Origin: Aminobacter aganoensis
Lineage (GTDB): Bacteria > Pseudomonadota > Alphaproteobacteria > Rhizobiales > Rhizobiaceae
Direction: 5' to 3'
Length of the DNA: 64,000 bases
Assembly: GCF_014206975.1 (NCBI RefSeq)
Contig: NZ_JACHOU010000006.1
Span: 62,001-126,000 of the forward strand
Below are positions 42,148 through 52,045 of the stretch, piece by piece (positions within the stretch are counted from its first letter, which is position 1; each line of letters starts with the position of its first letter). Below the pieces are notes generated by a model, which saw nothing but the letters and a program-made list of their open reading frames with translations, was not told where the DNA came from and ran no database searches. Both the position numbers and the translations under genes were made by a program.

Positions 42148-42767
42148 TGTCGATTGCCGCACTTTTCGAAAGGCTGACCGACTTCGCGCCGCTGGCCGCA
42201 AATGCCCCCGACGCCGTGGCCCCAGCCCCCAGCGCCTATCCCAAGGCCGTTCCCGAGCCTGACATCCCGGCCATCGTCGCGGCTGCCGTCGCCGCCGCCG
42301 AGACCGAGCTGGCGATGCGCCTCGACAGCGAGCATCAGGCCGCCCTCGAGGCCGAGCGCCAGCGCCATGCTTCCGAACTGGCGGGCCTGGGCGCCCGCTT
42401 CGGCACCGACATCGGCGCCGTCATCGGCGCCCGCATCGCCGAGATGGAGACCCGTGTCGTCCACCTCGCCACCGACGCCGCCGCCCGCGTCGTCGCCGGC
42501 CTGGTCAGCGACGACATCGCCACCCGTTCGATCGATGCCCTTGCCGCCGCGATCCTGTCGGCCACCGCCGACCGCGACGCCGTGCGCATCAAGGTCAGCG
42601 GCCCGCAATTCCTGTTCGACGCACTGGCCACCGCCATCGGCGACCGTGCCGAAAACATCGACTTCAGCGAGGCGGTCAGCTTCGACCTCAGCGTCTCGAT
42701 CGATGACAACCTGTTCGAGACCCGCCTCGGCGAGTGGTCGTCCGCCCTGACCGAGACCTTGCCATGA
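42147..42767 (+). CDS. FliH-like export stator protein (putative)
   Basis: The 206-residue protein has an Ala/Pro-rich N-terminus, a predicted coiled coil (about 45-85, VAAAETELAMRLDSEHQAALEAERQRHASELAG) and a C-terminal alpha/beta domain. This is the FliH/V-ATPase-E layout. No other FliH candidate occurs in the window although FliI is present. The start overlaps the fliF stop, and the end overlaps motB by ATGA. Assignment is by architecture and position, not clear sequence identity. Confidence 0.6.
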   Translation: MSIAALFERLTDFAPLAANAPDAVAPAPSAYPKAVPEPDIPAIVAAAVAAAETELAMRLDSEHQAALEAERQRHASELAGLGARFGTDIGAVIGARIAEMETRVVHLATDAAARVVAGLVSDDIATRSIDALAAAILSATADRDAVRIKVSGPQFLFDALATAIGDRAENIDFSEAVSFDLSVSIDDNLFETRLGEWSSALTETLP

Positions 42768-44092
42768 GCGTCGCCGACGGCACCGAGCCGCGCCACGAGA
42801 TCGTCATCGTCCGGCGCGCCCATTCCGACCACGACGAAGCCCATCACGGCGGCGTCTGGAAGATCGCCTTCGCCGACTTCATGACAGCGATGATGTGTTT
42901 CTTCCTCGTCATGTGGCTGATCAGCGCCGCCAACGAGCAGACCAAGGCTGCCGTGGCGAGCTACTTCAACCCGGTCAAGCTCGTCGACCGCAACGCCAGC
43001 CGCAAGGGCCTCGAAGAACTCGGCGACGGCCCCAATTCGGTCGGCCTGACCGCCGAGAACCCGCAGGAAGTCAGCGGCAAGGCCGGCGCCGACGGGCGCG
43101 GCAATGCCGGCCCCGCGACGGAACAGAATTCGCAGGATTCCGCCGCCGTCATCAAGCGCTCCGACGAACACCTGTTCAACGACCCTTATGCGGTGCTGGC
43201 CGAGATCGCCCAGGACACCGGCACCAAGGCCAATGTCTCGGAACGCGGCGAAGGCGGCATGCAGACCGCCGGCCCGTCCAGCGGCGCCTCCGGCGGCGAA
43301 GCCTATCGCGATCCCTTCGCGCCGGATTTCTGGACCGAGCAGGTCGCCACGCCCATCGCCGAGGCAAGCGCCGAGCGCGCGGCCATCGAGGGCGAGCCGG
43401 CCAAGCCCGGCGACAAGACCGAGCGTTCCGCCAGATCGGAACCGGTGAAGGCGCCAGAATCCAGGACCGAACCCCAGGCCGAGGTCGCCGAGCATCGGTC
43501 GCCGCTCGACATCGCGCCCGGCAACCCTGCCGGCGAGAGCGCCAAGCCGGGCGACGCACCGAAGGCCGAGACCGTCGAGGCCGAGGCGCCGGCCGACAGG
43601 CCGAAGCCAAGCGACGCGCCGAGCCAGCACACCATCGGCGAAGCCGACTCCATCCGGCGCGAACTCGCCGAGGCGATCAAGTCGGGCACCAACCTGCCCG
43701 ACGGCCTGTCCGTCGTCGCCACCGACAAGGGCGTCGTCATCTCGGTCACCGAGCAGTTCGACTTCGGCATGTTCGAGATCGGCTCGGCCGTGCCGCGCAA
43801 GCAGCTCGTGCTGGCCATGGAAAAGATCGCCAGGACGATTACCGCCCACGAAGGCAACGTCTCGATCAACGGCCACACCGACGCCCGCCCCTTCCGCGGC
43901 GGCGGCTACGACAACTGGCGGCTGTCGACCGCGCGTGCCCATTCGGCCTATTACATGCTGGTGCGTGCAGGGCTCGACGAGAAGCGCATCGTCGAGGTCG
44001 CCGGCTTCGCCGACCGCAAGCTGAAGGACACGGCGGAGCCGTTCTCGGCCACCAACCGCCGCATCGAGATCCTGCTGGAGCGCTCTGAATGA
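42764..44092 (+). CDS. motB: Flagellar motor stator protein MotB
   Basis: The 442-residue protein has one transmembrane segment (about 33-55, IAFADFMTAMMCFFLVMWLI) with the channel aspartate at D38. A long low-complexity linker rich in Glu/Ala/Pro follows (about 85-290), then an OmpA-like peptidoglycan-binding domain (INGHTDARPFRGGGYDNWRLSTARA, near 375-400). The linker makes it longer than enteric MotB. ATGA overlaps on both sides. Confidence 0.94.
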   Translation: MSVADGTEPRHEIVIVRRAHSDHDEAHHGGVWKIAFADFMTAMMCFFLVMWLISAANEQTKAAVASYFNPVKLVDRNASRKGLEELGDGPNSVGLTAENPQEVSGKAGADGRGNAGPATEQNSQDSAAVIKRSDEHLFNDPYAVLAEIAQDTGTKANVSERGEGGMQTAGPSSGASGGEAYRDPFAPDFWTEQVATPIAEASAERAAIEGEPAKPGDKTERSARSEPVKAPESRTEPQAEVAEHRSPLDIAPGNPAGESAKPGDAPKAETVEAEAPADRPKPSDAPSQHTIGEADSIRRELAEAIKSGTNLPDGLSVVATDKGVVISVTEQFDFGMFEIGSAVPRKQLVLAMEKIARTITAHEGNVSINGHTDARPFRGGGYDNWRLSTARAHSAYYMLVRAGLDEKRIVEVAGFADRKLKDTAEPFSATNRRIEILLERSE

Positions 44093-45474
44093 GGCTCGCG
44101 GCGACCCTCTCCGGCGCAGCGCTGATCGCCCTGCTTGTGGCGACGGCGCCGGAGCACGCACGCGCCGCCGAGGCGCCGGCGCTCGAGCCCTACCAGATGG
44201 TGCGCTGCCTGCAGCTCGTGCAGGACCGCATCGCCGCCGGCGACCAGGCCTCGCTGCCGATGCAGCGCCGCCTGCTCGAAATGACCGACGAGAACATGCG
44301 CGCCGCCAGCCCCGCCGCATTCAAGGAGCCGAAGAACTTTCGCGCCCTGCTGATCTACGCCATGAGCGGCGGCAACCCGCTGACCATCGAGCAGGTCGTC
44401 TCCCGCCTCACCCTCGAAGAGGCCGACCAGGCGCTTGCGCAAGGCATCATCGACTATCTCAGGGGCAAGCCCAAGGGCACCGTCGATGCTCTCGCCTCGG
44501 TCGATCCGCTGACCCAGATCTCCGAACTCGGCGCCTTCCTGGCGCTGGTCAAGGGCTCGGTCAGCATCGCCCAGGAGCCCGAGCAGGCGATGAAGCTGTT
44601 CGACCAGGCCCGGCTGCTCAGCCCCGGCACGCTCGTCGAGGAAGCCGCCCTGCGCCGCTCGGTGGCGCTCGCCCCCCGGCTCGATGACGGCGCCCGCTTC
44701 CTGCGCAGCTCGACCCAGTACGTCCGCTACTACCTGCGCTCGCCCTATGCCAGCCAGTTCGCCGACGCCTTCGTCGCCGGCATCGTCACCCTGCATGCCT
44801 CGATCAGCCTCGACACCGTGGGCGAGATCACCGCGATGATGGATGCTGAGCAGGAGAAGGTCGTCTATCTCCGCGTCGCCCGCCGTGCCGCGATCGACGG
44901 GTTGACCGAACTCTCCGCCTTCGCCGCCGCCAGGGCCGAGCAGGGACGCGACGGCCAGCGCAACGACGCCGATCCCCGCACCCAGCTTTATTCCGGCCTG
45001 TCGTCGGTCACCTCCGGCTCGGCCGACGACATGCTGGGCAAGCTTGGCGGCATCGACCGCGACAAGCTGTCCAAGGGCGACCGCGCCTTGCTCGACGCCG
45101 TGGAGGCGGTCGCGTCCGAACTGACCTCGGCCCTGCCCGCCGCGCCCGATGCCAAGCCAAAACCGGTCGACATCGGCGACCTGCCGCCGGCTTCGATCGA
45201 CATCGCACCGCCCCCGGCCGATCCGATGGTGCCCGACGCCGCCGAAGCGCCCGCGCCCGAAACGCAGCCGGCGACCACGGTCCAGCAGCCCGCCGTCGCG
45301 GCCGCGCCGAGGGTCGGCCCCAGGGTGGTGCCGCTTACGGCATCGCCGCAACCGGCAGCCGCCGAACCGACGACGGCCGACGCAGCGCCCGCGGAGGCCG
45401 AAAACCCCAAGGTCATCGAAGCGCGCCGCACGCTCGAAGCCATAGACCAACTGCTCGGAGTCTCCCCCAAATGA
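44089..45474 (+). CDS. motC: Periplasmic motility protein MotC
   Basis: The 461-residue protein has a signal peptide (LSGAALIALLVATAPEHARAA) and a helical periplasmic body ending in a Pro/Ala-rich tail with a short coiled end (EARRTLEAIDQLLGV). Placement between motB and fliK matches MotC of Sinorhizobium, which binds MotB to open the stator and needs MotE. ATGA overlaps on both sides. Confidence 0.88.
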   Translation: MRLAATLSGAALIALLVATAPEHARAAEAPALEPYQMVRCLQLVQDRIAAGDQASLPMQRRLLEMTDENMRAASPAAFKEPKNFRALLIYAMSGGNPLTIEQVVSRLTLEEADQALAQGIIDYLRGKPKGTVDALASVDPLTQISELGAFLALVKGSVSIAQEPEQAMKLFDQARLLSPGTLVEEAALRRSVALAPRLDDGARFLRSSTQYVRYYLRSPYASQFADAFVAGIVTLHASISLDTVGEITAMMDAEQEKVVYLRVARRAAIDGLTELSAFAAARAEQGRDGQRNDADPRTQLYSGLSSVTSGSADDMLGKLGGIDRDKLSKGDRALLDAVEAVASELTSALPAAPDAKPKPVDIGDLPPASIDIAPPPADPMVPDAAEAPAPETQPATTVQQPAVAAAPRVGPRVVPLTASPQPAAAEPTTADAAPAEAENPKVIEARRTLEAIDQLLGVSPK

Positions 45475-46760
45475 CCGACGCCATCCGCTCGGCACTGGCA
45501 GGCCCGCTCGCCTCGCAATCATCCGCCGATCGCAACGCCTTCGCCGGCAACGACGACCAGGGCGATTTCGACCGCGCTCTGGCAGCCCCGCAAAAGGGTG
45601 ACCAGAAGGCCGAGGACACGCGCCACGCCGCAGGGGCGCCGCATGAGCAGCGCTGGCACAAGCTGGCCGAGCGGCTGGCCGCGCGCGATCCGCGCGTGGC
45701 GGAGCCCGGCGACGACGCAACCGACGCCAGGCCGACCATGCATGGAGAACAAGCCGAAGCCCCCGAACCGCCGCTTGCCGAGGCATCGCCCAAGGAACCC
45801 GCCAGCTCCGACAAGCCGGCCGAAACGGCCTTGCCGCTAGTGCTTGCTCTCAGCGAACTGCGCAAGGCAGGCAGCCAGGCGGCCAGTGCCGGCCCGGCCG
45901 ACGCACCCGCCACCGAGGCCGGAACCGGCCTCGAACAGCCCAGCCTCGCCGCCGACGCCCCGGACAGCGAGCCGCGCCTCGTCGGCAACGCACCGTCGCG
46001 GGCTGCGGCCTCCGGTATCGCATTGCCGCCCGGCATGTCGGCCGCAGCCGAAACACCGGCGCTCGCCGACGCGTCGTCCGCTCCCGCCGGATCGGCAACC
46101 GGCGATGCCGAGGCCGACACGCCGGCACGCCCGGTTGCCTCCAGGCAGCCGGACCAGGCTGCCGCAACCAACCGCGTCAGCGTCATTTCCGAGCAGGCGA
46201 TCCCCGCCCCGGCCACCTCCGTCGCCAACGGCACGGCTGGCGCGCTGGCGATGGACATCGCCTCCTCCGCGCCGCGCCACACCGCTGCCGCCGCCACCGT
46301 CCAGCAGCTCCAGGCCAGCGCCGCAAACGCACCTGCCGCCCAGGTCCTGAAGATCCAGCTGCGGCCCGTCGAATTGGGCATGGTGACGGCCAGCCTGCAC
46401 CTCGCCGGAGAACAACTTTCGGTTGAAATCGAAGTCGAGAACGCCGAGGCCTATCACCGTCTCTCGGCCGACCGCGAAGCGATCGGCAACGCCCTTCGCG
46501 GCCTCGGTTTCGACGTCGACCGCGTCACCATCCTGCAGCCCCAGTCGCCCGCCCAGGCGCAGGCACGCAGCGACGGCAGCGGCCTTTCCTCCGGTTCCGG
46601 TGGCCGCGAGCAGCCGGCCTTCCAGTCGGACGGAATGGGCGGTGAAGGTGGCAACTCAGGCAATGGACGTCCCGGCGGGAGAGCGGCAAATGAAGAAGCC
46701 AATGCACGCAACATCTCGTCGCCTCGCACGGATCGTCCTGGCAGCAGCCGCTATATCTAG
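45471..46760 (+). CDS. fliK: Flagellar hook-length control protein FliK (rhizobial MotD)
   Basis: The 429-residue protein has a long low-complexity Ala/Pro/Glu N-terminal part and the FliK C-terminal domain near 290-350 (QVLKIQLRPVELGMVTASLHLAGEQLSVEIEVENAEAYHRLSADREAIGNALRGLGFDVDRVTI). The gene was first called motD in rhizobia. It overlaps the lytic transglycosylase gene by 71 nt. Confidence 0.9.
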   Translation: MTDAIRSALAGPLASQSSADRNAFAGNDDQGDFDRALAAPQKGDQKAEDTRHAAGAPHEQRWHKLAERLAARDPRVAEPGDDATDARPTMHGEQAEAPEPPLAEASPKEPASSDKPAETALPLVLALSELRKAGSQAASAGPADAPATEAGTGLEQPSLAADAPDSEPRLVGNAPSRAAASGIALPPGMSAAAETPALADASSAPAGSATGDAEADTPARPVASRQPDQAAATNRVSVISEQAIPAPATSVANGTAGALAMDIASSAPRHTAAAATVQQLQASAANAPAAQVLKIQLRPVELGMVTASLHLAGEQLSVEIEVENAEAYHRLSADREAIGNALRGLGFDVDRVTILQPQSPAQAQARSDGSGLSSGSGGREQPAFQSDGMGGEGGNSGNGRPGGRAANEEANARNISSPRTDRPGSSRYI

Positions 46761-47280
46761 TGCCGCGACCGGCCTGGCCGCTGCGGCTGCCAATCCTTGC
46801 GAGCCGGAGATCCTGCGCGCCGCCGACCGCTATGGCGTGCCGGTCGGCATCCTCTATGCCGTCGGCCTCACCGAAACCGGCAGGAAGGGAAGCTTGCAGC
46901 CCAACGCATTGAATATAGAAGGAAAAGCCGTCTTTCCGGGAAGTGCTGCCGAAGCCGTTGCCGCCTTCGAGGCTGCCCGCGGCGAAGGCAAGACGCTCAT
47001 CGACCTCGGCTGCATGCAGATCAACCACCGTTATCACGCCGCCGAGTTTCGCAGCGTGCGCGACATGCTCGACCCGCGCCGCAACGTCGACTATGCCGCG
47101 CGTTTCCTGGTCAGCCTGCACAGCCGCCACGAGTCCTGGTCGATGGCCGTCGCGCGCTATCACGCAGGCCCCGACAACGACCCCGCGCAGAAGCGCTACG
47201 TCTGCCGCGTCATCGCCAACATGGTCGCCACCGGCTTCGGCCGCTGGACCGAAAACGCCAGGTCCTTCTGCAACCCCTAG
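46690..47280 (+). CDS. SLT-type lytic transglycosylase
   Basis: The 196-residue protein has a signal peptide (RRLARIVLAAAAISSAATGLAAA), catalytic Glu62 in GLTETG, then GCMQINHRYH and AVARYHAGPDN, the soluble lytic transglycosylase fold. It probably opens peptidoglycan for the rod. ATG 46690 has GGGAGAG just upstream; ATG 46663 is possible. It starts inside fliK in another frame. Confidence 0.88.
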   Translation: MKKPMHATSRRLARIVLAAAAISSAATGLAAAAANPCEPEILRAADRYGVPVGILYAVGLTETGRKGSLQPNALNIEGKAVFPGSAAEAVAAFEAARGEGKTLIDLGCMQINHRYHAAEFRSVRDMLDPRRNVDYAARFLVSLHSRHESWSMAVARYHAGPDNDPAQKRYVCRVIANMVATGFGRWTENARSFCNP

Positions 47281-47494
47281 GCGGTTTCGCGCCACGCTGA
47301 ACCGGCCACGAACCGAGACCCCGCCCACATCGCCGGCCTGAAGCCCGGATGCACGCATGTCGTGCAACCGTTTCAACCCATGCGAGTCCGGACTCCCAAA
47401 AAAATAGCGGCAAGAATTCACGATTGGTCGCCTTGGTCTCGACCCATTACCGATTGGTTAACGGGGCATTTTTTCTGATTCGGAGGCGGGGCCG
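47281..47494 (+). promoter_or_regulatory. rem upstream region with CGATTGGT direct repeats
   Basis: CGATTGGT occurs at 47421-47428 and 47451-47458, exactly 30 bp apart, and the second runs into GGTTAACG. In Sinorhizobium VisNR activates rem, so these could be its sites. There is no recognisable terminator after the transglycosylase gene. Confidence 0.45.
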
Positions 47495-48163
47495 ATGATT
47501 GTTGTTGTCGACGAGCGCGAGCTCGTCACCAAGGGCTATAATTCACTTTTCGACAGGGAAGGCGTGGCTTGCGCGGGCTTCCGTTCGGGCGAGTTCGGCG
47601 AATGGGTCGAAAGCGCTCCCGAAGAGGATCTGCGCTCGGTGCGCGCCTTTCTCATCGGCGATTGCAACGAGGGCTCCATCTCTCCGCGCCAGCTGCGCGA
47701 CCGCTCCAAGGCGCCGGTGATCGCGCTCTCCGAGCAGAACAATCTCGAAAATACGCTCAAGCTTTTCGAATCCGGCGTCGACGACGTCATTCGCAAGCCG
47801 GTGCACATCCGCGAGATCCTGGCCCGCATCTCGGCGATCCGCCGCCGCGCGCAGGAAGACACCGGCTTCACCCAGATCGGCGCCATGCGCATCTTCATGG
47901 ACGGCCGCGATCCCGAAATCGACGGCCAGCCTATGCCGCTGCCGCGCCGTGAGCGCCGCATCCTCGAATATCTCGCAAGCAACAGCGGCCGCCGCGTCAC
48001 CAAGACCCAGGTCTTCAACGCCATCTATGGTGTCTTCGACGAAGAAGTCGAAGAAAATGTCGTCGAAAGCCACATCTCCAAGCTGCGCAAGAAACTGCGC
48101 GAGCGTCTCGGCCACGATCCGATCGATTCAAAACGCTTTCTTGGCTACCGGCTCGTCGTCTGA
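47495..48163 (+). CDS. rem: Flagellar regulator Rem (OmpR-type, orphan response regulator; FtcR in Brucella)
   Basis: The 222-residue protein has a receiver-like domain (about 1-120) with D6 and D55 in the acidic-pocket region and a winged-helix DNA-binding domain (about 125-220, [32 protein letters not shown]...[13 protein letters not shown]). No kinase gene is near. Rem links VisNR to the later flagellar genes. GGAGG precedes the ATG. It lies directly before flgE, as in other rhizobia. Confidence 0.93.
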   Translation: MIVVVDERELVTKGYNSLFDREGVACAGFRSGEFGEWVESAPEEDLRSVRAFLIGDCNEGSISPRQLRDRSKAPVIALSEQNNLENTLKLFESGVDDVIRKPVHIREILARISAIRRRAQEDTGFTQIGAMRIFMDGRDPEIDGQPMPLPRRERRILEYLASNSGRRVTKTQVFNAIYGVFDEEVEENVVESHISKLRKKLRERLGHDPIDSKRFLGYRLVV

Positions 48164-48167
48164 CCAG

Positions 48168-48191
48168 CCTCGCGCAAGACATGTTGCGTAG
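48168..48191 (+). promoter_or_regulatory. Candidate flagellar promoter element upstream of flgE
   Basis: CCTCGCGCAAG-N10-TAG begins 5 nt after the rem stop and ends 36 nt before the flgE ATG. Confidence 0.65.
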
Positions 48192-48227
48192 TTTTGTTTC
48201 GTGGCATGAGATTTGGAGAGACCACCG

Positions 48228-49481
48228 ATGAGCCTCTATGGAATGATGCGGACTGGCGTGTCGGGGATGAACTCCCAGGCGAACCGTCTGTCGACGGTCG
48301 CTGACAACATCGCCAATTCGAGCACCACCGGCTACAAGCGGGCCTCGACCGAATTCTCGTCCCTGGTCCTGCCAAGCACGGCCGGCAGCTACAATTCCGG
48401 CGGCGTCACCACCACGGTGATCAACTCGATCAGCAAGCAGGGCGCCCTGCAGTACACCACCTCGGTCACCGACCTCGCCATCGACGGCGACGGCTTCTTC
48501 GTTGTCGAGGACGCCGGCGGCACCACCTTCCTGACCCGTGCCGGCGCCTTCGTGCCCGACAAGGATGGCTATCTCGTCAACACCGCGGGCTACAGGCTCC
48601 AGGGTTGGGATCTGAGCCAGGGGCCCCGGCCGGGCGCGCCGATCGACCCCAGCCAGATCGACGCGATCAAGATCGACGACACGACGCTCCAGTGGGCGCC
48701 GAGCGAGAACGGCACGTTCACGGCCAACCTGCCGCGCGATGCGGTCATCGTCCCGGCGGCCAACTTGCCGTCGGCCAACGCCGCCACCGCGGCCTACACC
48801 GCAAAGTCTTCGCTTGTCGCCTACAACAGCGCCGGCGGGCAGATGATCCTCGATGTCTACATGACCAAGACGGCCGCTGGCACCTGGGAAGTCGCGGTCT
48901 TCGATCAGTCGCAGGCAACGGCCGGCGGCTTCCCCTACACGGGCGGCGCGCTTTCCACCGAGACGCTCGACTTCGACGCCACCGGCAAGCTGACCGGCAC
49001 GAGCGCCACCGACATCACCTTGACCGTGCCGGGCGGCGCCTCGCTGACCATCGACTTGTCGAAGATGTCTCAGGCCGATGCCGACTACAGCGTTTCCAAG
49101 GCCGTCCTCGACGGCAGCCCGCCCAGCAAGATCGAGCGCATCGAGATCGACAAGGACGGCACCGTCTACGCCCAATATGCCAACGGCTCGATGAAGGCGC
49201 TGTTCTCCATCCCCATGGCCAACGTGCCGAGCCCCGACAAGCTGACCGTCATCTCCGGCAACGTCTTCGCCCAGGGCGCGGAATCCGGCGCCGTCACCAT
49301 CGGCTGGCCGACCGAAGGCAAGAACGGCAAGGTTGTCTCCGGCGCGGTCGAGAACTCCAACGTCGACATTGCCGAAGAACTCACCGCCATGATCGAGTCG
49401 CAGCGCAACTACACGGCCAATTCCAAGGTCTTCCAAACCGGCGCCGACCTCATGGACGTCCTCGTCAACCTGAAGAGATAG
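48228..49481 (+). CDS. flgE: Flagellar hook protein FlgE
   Basis: The 417-residue hook protein begins MSLYGMMRTGVSGMNSQANRLSTVADNIANSSTTGYKRA and ends with SNVDIAEELTAMIESQRNYTANSKVFQTGADLMDVLVNLK. ATG 48228 has GGAGAG 7 nt upstream; the ATG at 48213 lacks one. It starts the flgE-flgK-flgL-flaF-flbT-flgD-fliQ unit. Confidence 0.96.
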   Translation: MSLYGMMRTGVSGMNSQANRLSTVADNIANSSTTGYKRASTEFSSLVLPSTAGSYNSGGVTTTVINSISKQGALQYTTSVTDLAIDGDGFFVVEDAGGTTFLTRAGAFVPDKDGYLVNTAGYRLQGWDLSQGPRPGAPIDPSQIDAIKIDDTTLQWAPSENGTFTANLPRDAVIVPAANLPSANAATAAYTAKSSLVAYNSAGGQMILDVYMTKTAAGTWEVAVFDQSQATAGGFPYTGGALSTETLDFDATGKLTGTSATDITLTVPGGASLTIDLSKMSQADADYSVSKAVLDGSPPSKIERIEIDKDGTVYAQYANGSMKALFSIPMANVPSPDKLTVISGNVFAQGAESGAVTIGWPTEGKNGKVVSGAVENSNVDIAEELTAMIESQRNYTANSKVFQTGADLMDVLVNLKR

Positions 49482-49514
49482 GACTGACGGGCCCTAGCCC
49501 GCGAAAGATCCCGC

Positions 49515-50963
49515 ATGTCCCTGACGTCTGCCCTCAACATCGCCCAATCTGCGCTTCTCCACACGTCGCGCCAGACCAGCACCGTTTCCCGCAACGTCTC
49601 GGAAGCGCAGAACCCGGACTACGCGCGCCGCTCCGCCATGCTGGCAAGCACCGGCCCCGGTGCGCGCGTCGTCGAGATACAGCGGGCGACCAACGAACTT
49701 CTGTTCCGTCAGAACCTGTCGGCGCTCGCCTCCTTCTCGGGCCAGAACACGCTCTTCGAGGGCCTGCAGAAGCTCGCCCTCGACGTCAACGGCAGCGACA
49801 ACGCCGGCTCGCCGGCGACCGCGCTCGGCAAGTTCCAGCAGGCGCTGCAATTTTACGCCGCCTCCCCGTCCAACCAGAACCTCGGCGTGGCCGCCATCGA
49901 CGCCGCCCGCCAGGTGGTCCGCACGCTCAACGACGGCTCCAGCGCGATCCAGCGTTTCCGCACCGAGACCGACAGCGAAATCGCCACCACCGTCGACGAC
50001 CTGAACCGGCTGCTGGCCGACTTCGAGCAGGCCAACAAGACAATCATCGCCGGCACCCGCACCGGGCGCGACGTCAACGATTCACTCGACCAGCGCGACG
50101 CCATCCTGAAGAAGATCTCCGAGATCGTGCCGATCTCGACCTTCAAGCGCAGCGACAACGACATGGTCATCACCACGGCCGACGGTTCGACATTGTTCGA
50201 AACCGTCCCGCGCGTCGTCAGCTTCTCGCCTTCGCCCGGCTACGCCCCGGGCGCCGCCGGCAACAAGATCTACATCGACGGCGTGCCGGTCCAGCCCGGC
50301 ACCGGCGCCAACACCGACGCGGCGGGCAAGCTTGCGGGCCTCGTCCAGTTGCGCGACAGCGTCGCCGTCACAATGCAGGCCCAGCTTGACGAGACGGCGC
50401 GCGGCCTGATCACCGCATTCTCCGAAACCGCACCCGCCCTTGCCGACCAGGCCGGCCTGTTCACCTGGTCGGGCGGACCGGCGGTCCCCGGCACGATGGT
50501 CAACGGCCTCGCCCGTTCGATCCGTCTCAATCCGGCCGTCGACCCGGCTGCCGGCGGCGATCCCAAGCTGCTGCGCGACGGCGGCATCAACGGCGCTGCC
50601 TACAACAAGAACCCCGGAGCCAACGCCTCCTACGCCGAACTGCTGATCTCTTATGGCGACCGCATCGACCAGACCATGAGCTTCGATCCGGCCGCTGGCA
50701 TCAGCGCCTCGTCGAGCCTCAGCAGCTTCACCACCAACTCGGTCGGCTGGTTCGAGGGCATGCGCAAGCAGGCCGCCAGCGCGTCCGAGTCCAAGGAGGC
50801 ACTAGCCGTGCGCACGGCCGAGGCGCTGTCCAACGAGACGTCGGTCAATGTCGACGTCGAAATGTCGCTCCTGCTCGAACTCGAGCAATCCTACCAGGCC
50901 TCGGCGCGGCTCATCAAAGCGGTCGACGAGATGCTGTCGGCGCTGCTTGCGGCGGTGAGGTAG
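49515..50963 (+). CDS. flgK: Hook-filament junction protein FlgK
   Basis: The 482-residue protein shows the FlgK start (SLTSALNIAQSALLHTSRQTSTVSRNVSEAQNPDYARR) and the C-terminal coiled end (SLLLELEQSYQASARLIKAVDEMLSALL). It lies 33 nt after flgE and 3 nt before flgL. Confidence 0.95.
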   Translation: MSLTSALNIAQSALLHTSRQTSTVSRNVSEAQNPDYARRSAMLASTGPGARVVEIQRATNELLFRQNLSALASFSGQNTLFEGLQKLALDVNGSDNAGSPATALGKFQQALQFYAASPSNQNLGVAAIDAARQVVRTLNDGSSAIQRFRTETDSEIATTVDDLNRLLADFEQANKTIIAGTRTGRDVNDSLDQRDAILKKISEIVPISTFKRSDNDMVITTADGSTLFETVPRVVSFSPSPGYAPGAAGNKIYIDGVPVQPGTGANTDAAGKLAGLVQLRDSVAVTMQAQLDETARGLITAFSETAPALADQAGLFTWSGGPAVPGTMVNGLARSIRLNPAVDPAAGGDPKLLRDGGINGAAYNKNPGANASYAELLISYGDRIDQTMSFDPAAGISASSSLSSFTTNSVGWFEGMRKQAASASESKEALAVRTAEALSNETSVNVDVEMSLLLELEQSYQASARLIKAVDEMLSALLAAVR

Positions 50964-50966
50964 GCG

Positions 50967-52019
50967 ATGAAAACCACCTTCGTCTCTTCCGCCGCCGTAA
51001 CCAACGCACTGCGCTATTCGCTGCTGCGCCAGCAGTCGGAATTGGCCAAGGCACAGAAGGAAGCCTCGACCGGCTTCGTCGCCGACACCGGACTGGCGCT
51101 CGGCGCCCGCACCGCGCAGTCGGTCACGCTGCATCGCGACCTCGAACGGCTTGGCGGCATCGTCGATTCCAACGGGCTGGTGTCGGCCCGTCTTTCGGCG
51201 ACGCAGAAGGCCTTGAACCAGGTCGGCGGCGCGGCCCAGTCCTTCCTCTCGAGCCTGACCAGCAGTGCCTCGGGCGATGCCGCCTACGCGCTCACCCAGA
51301 AGAGCGGACGTGCCACGCTCGACACGCTGACCTCGGTGCTCAACACCAGCCTCAATGGCGAATACCTGTTCTCCGGCACCAACACCGACGTCAAGCCGAT
51401 CAACGACTTCAAGCCGGGCTCGGCGACCAAGGTGGCCTTCGACGCGGCCTTCGCCGGCTATTTCGGCTTCAACCAAAACCATGCCGACGCGCAGGACATC
51501 ACCGCCGCCGACATGACCAACTTCATGTCCACCGTCGTCGAGCCGATGTTCCTTGGCGCAGGCTGGCAGGCACCCGGCAGCCCCTGGTCGAACGCCACCA
51601 ACCAGGGCATCACCAGCCGCATCACGCTCAACGAAACCACCGAGACCTCGGTCAGCGCCAACAACGAGGGCATCCGCAAGATCGCCATGTCGGCCGCCAT
51701 CATCAGCGACCTGCTCGACAGCAATGTCGGCAACGCCGCGCGCGGCGCTCTGGTCACGCATGCCGTCTCGAGCATCGGCGAGGCGATCAGCGACATCGGC
51801 CAGCTGGAAGCCCAGACCGGCATCATCGAGCAGCGCGTCAAGAACGCCACCGACCGCATCAACGTGCAGGTCGACCTGTACGAGCGCTACATCCTCGATA
51901 CCGAAGGCGTTGACTATTACGTGGCTTCGGCGCGCGTCGCCGACCTGGTTTCGCAAATCGACAGATCCTACGCGCTGACCGCGCGCATCCAGCAGCTCAG
52001 CCTGATGAAGTATCTCTGA
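50967..52019 (+). CDS. flgL: Hook-filament junction protein FlgL
   Basis: The 350-residue flagellin-like protein starts KTTFVSSAAVTNALRYSLLRQQSELAKAQKEASTG and ends with the ILDTEGVDYYVASARVADL...ALTARIQQLSLMKYL helix, typical of FlgL in this group. It connects FlgK to the filament. Confidence 0.94.
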   Translation: MKTTFVSSAAVTNALRYSLLRQQSELAKAQKEASTGFVADTGLALGARTAQSVTLHRDLERLGGIVDSNGLVSARLSATQKALNQVGGAAQSFLSSLTSSASGDAAYALTQKSGRATLDTLTSVLNTSLNGEYLFSGTNTDVKPINDFKPGSATKVAFDAAFAGYFGFNQNHADAQDITAADMTNFMSTVVEPMFLGAGWQAPGSPWSNATNQGITSRITLNETTETSVSANNEGIRKIAMSAAIISDLLDSNVGNAARGALVTHAVSSIGEAISDIGQLEAQTGIIEQRVKNATDRINVQVDLYERYILDTEGVDYYVASARVADLVSQIDRSYALTARIQQLSLMKYL

Positions 52020-52045
52020 CCTGACCGGCAACACACGGGACGCAT

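Noticed and set aside
42335-45786. Two long minus-strand frames opposite motB and motC
   Set aside because: Arginine- and glycine-rich shadow translations; the plus-strand genes overlap by ATGA and are clearly real.
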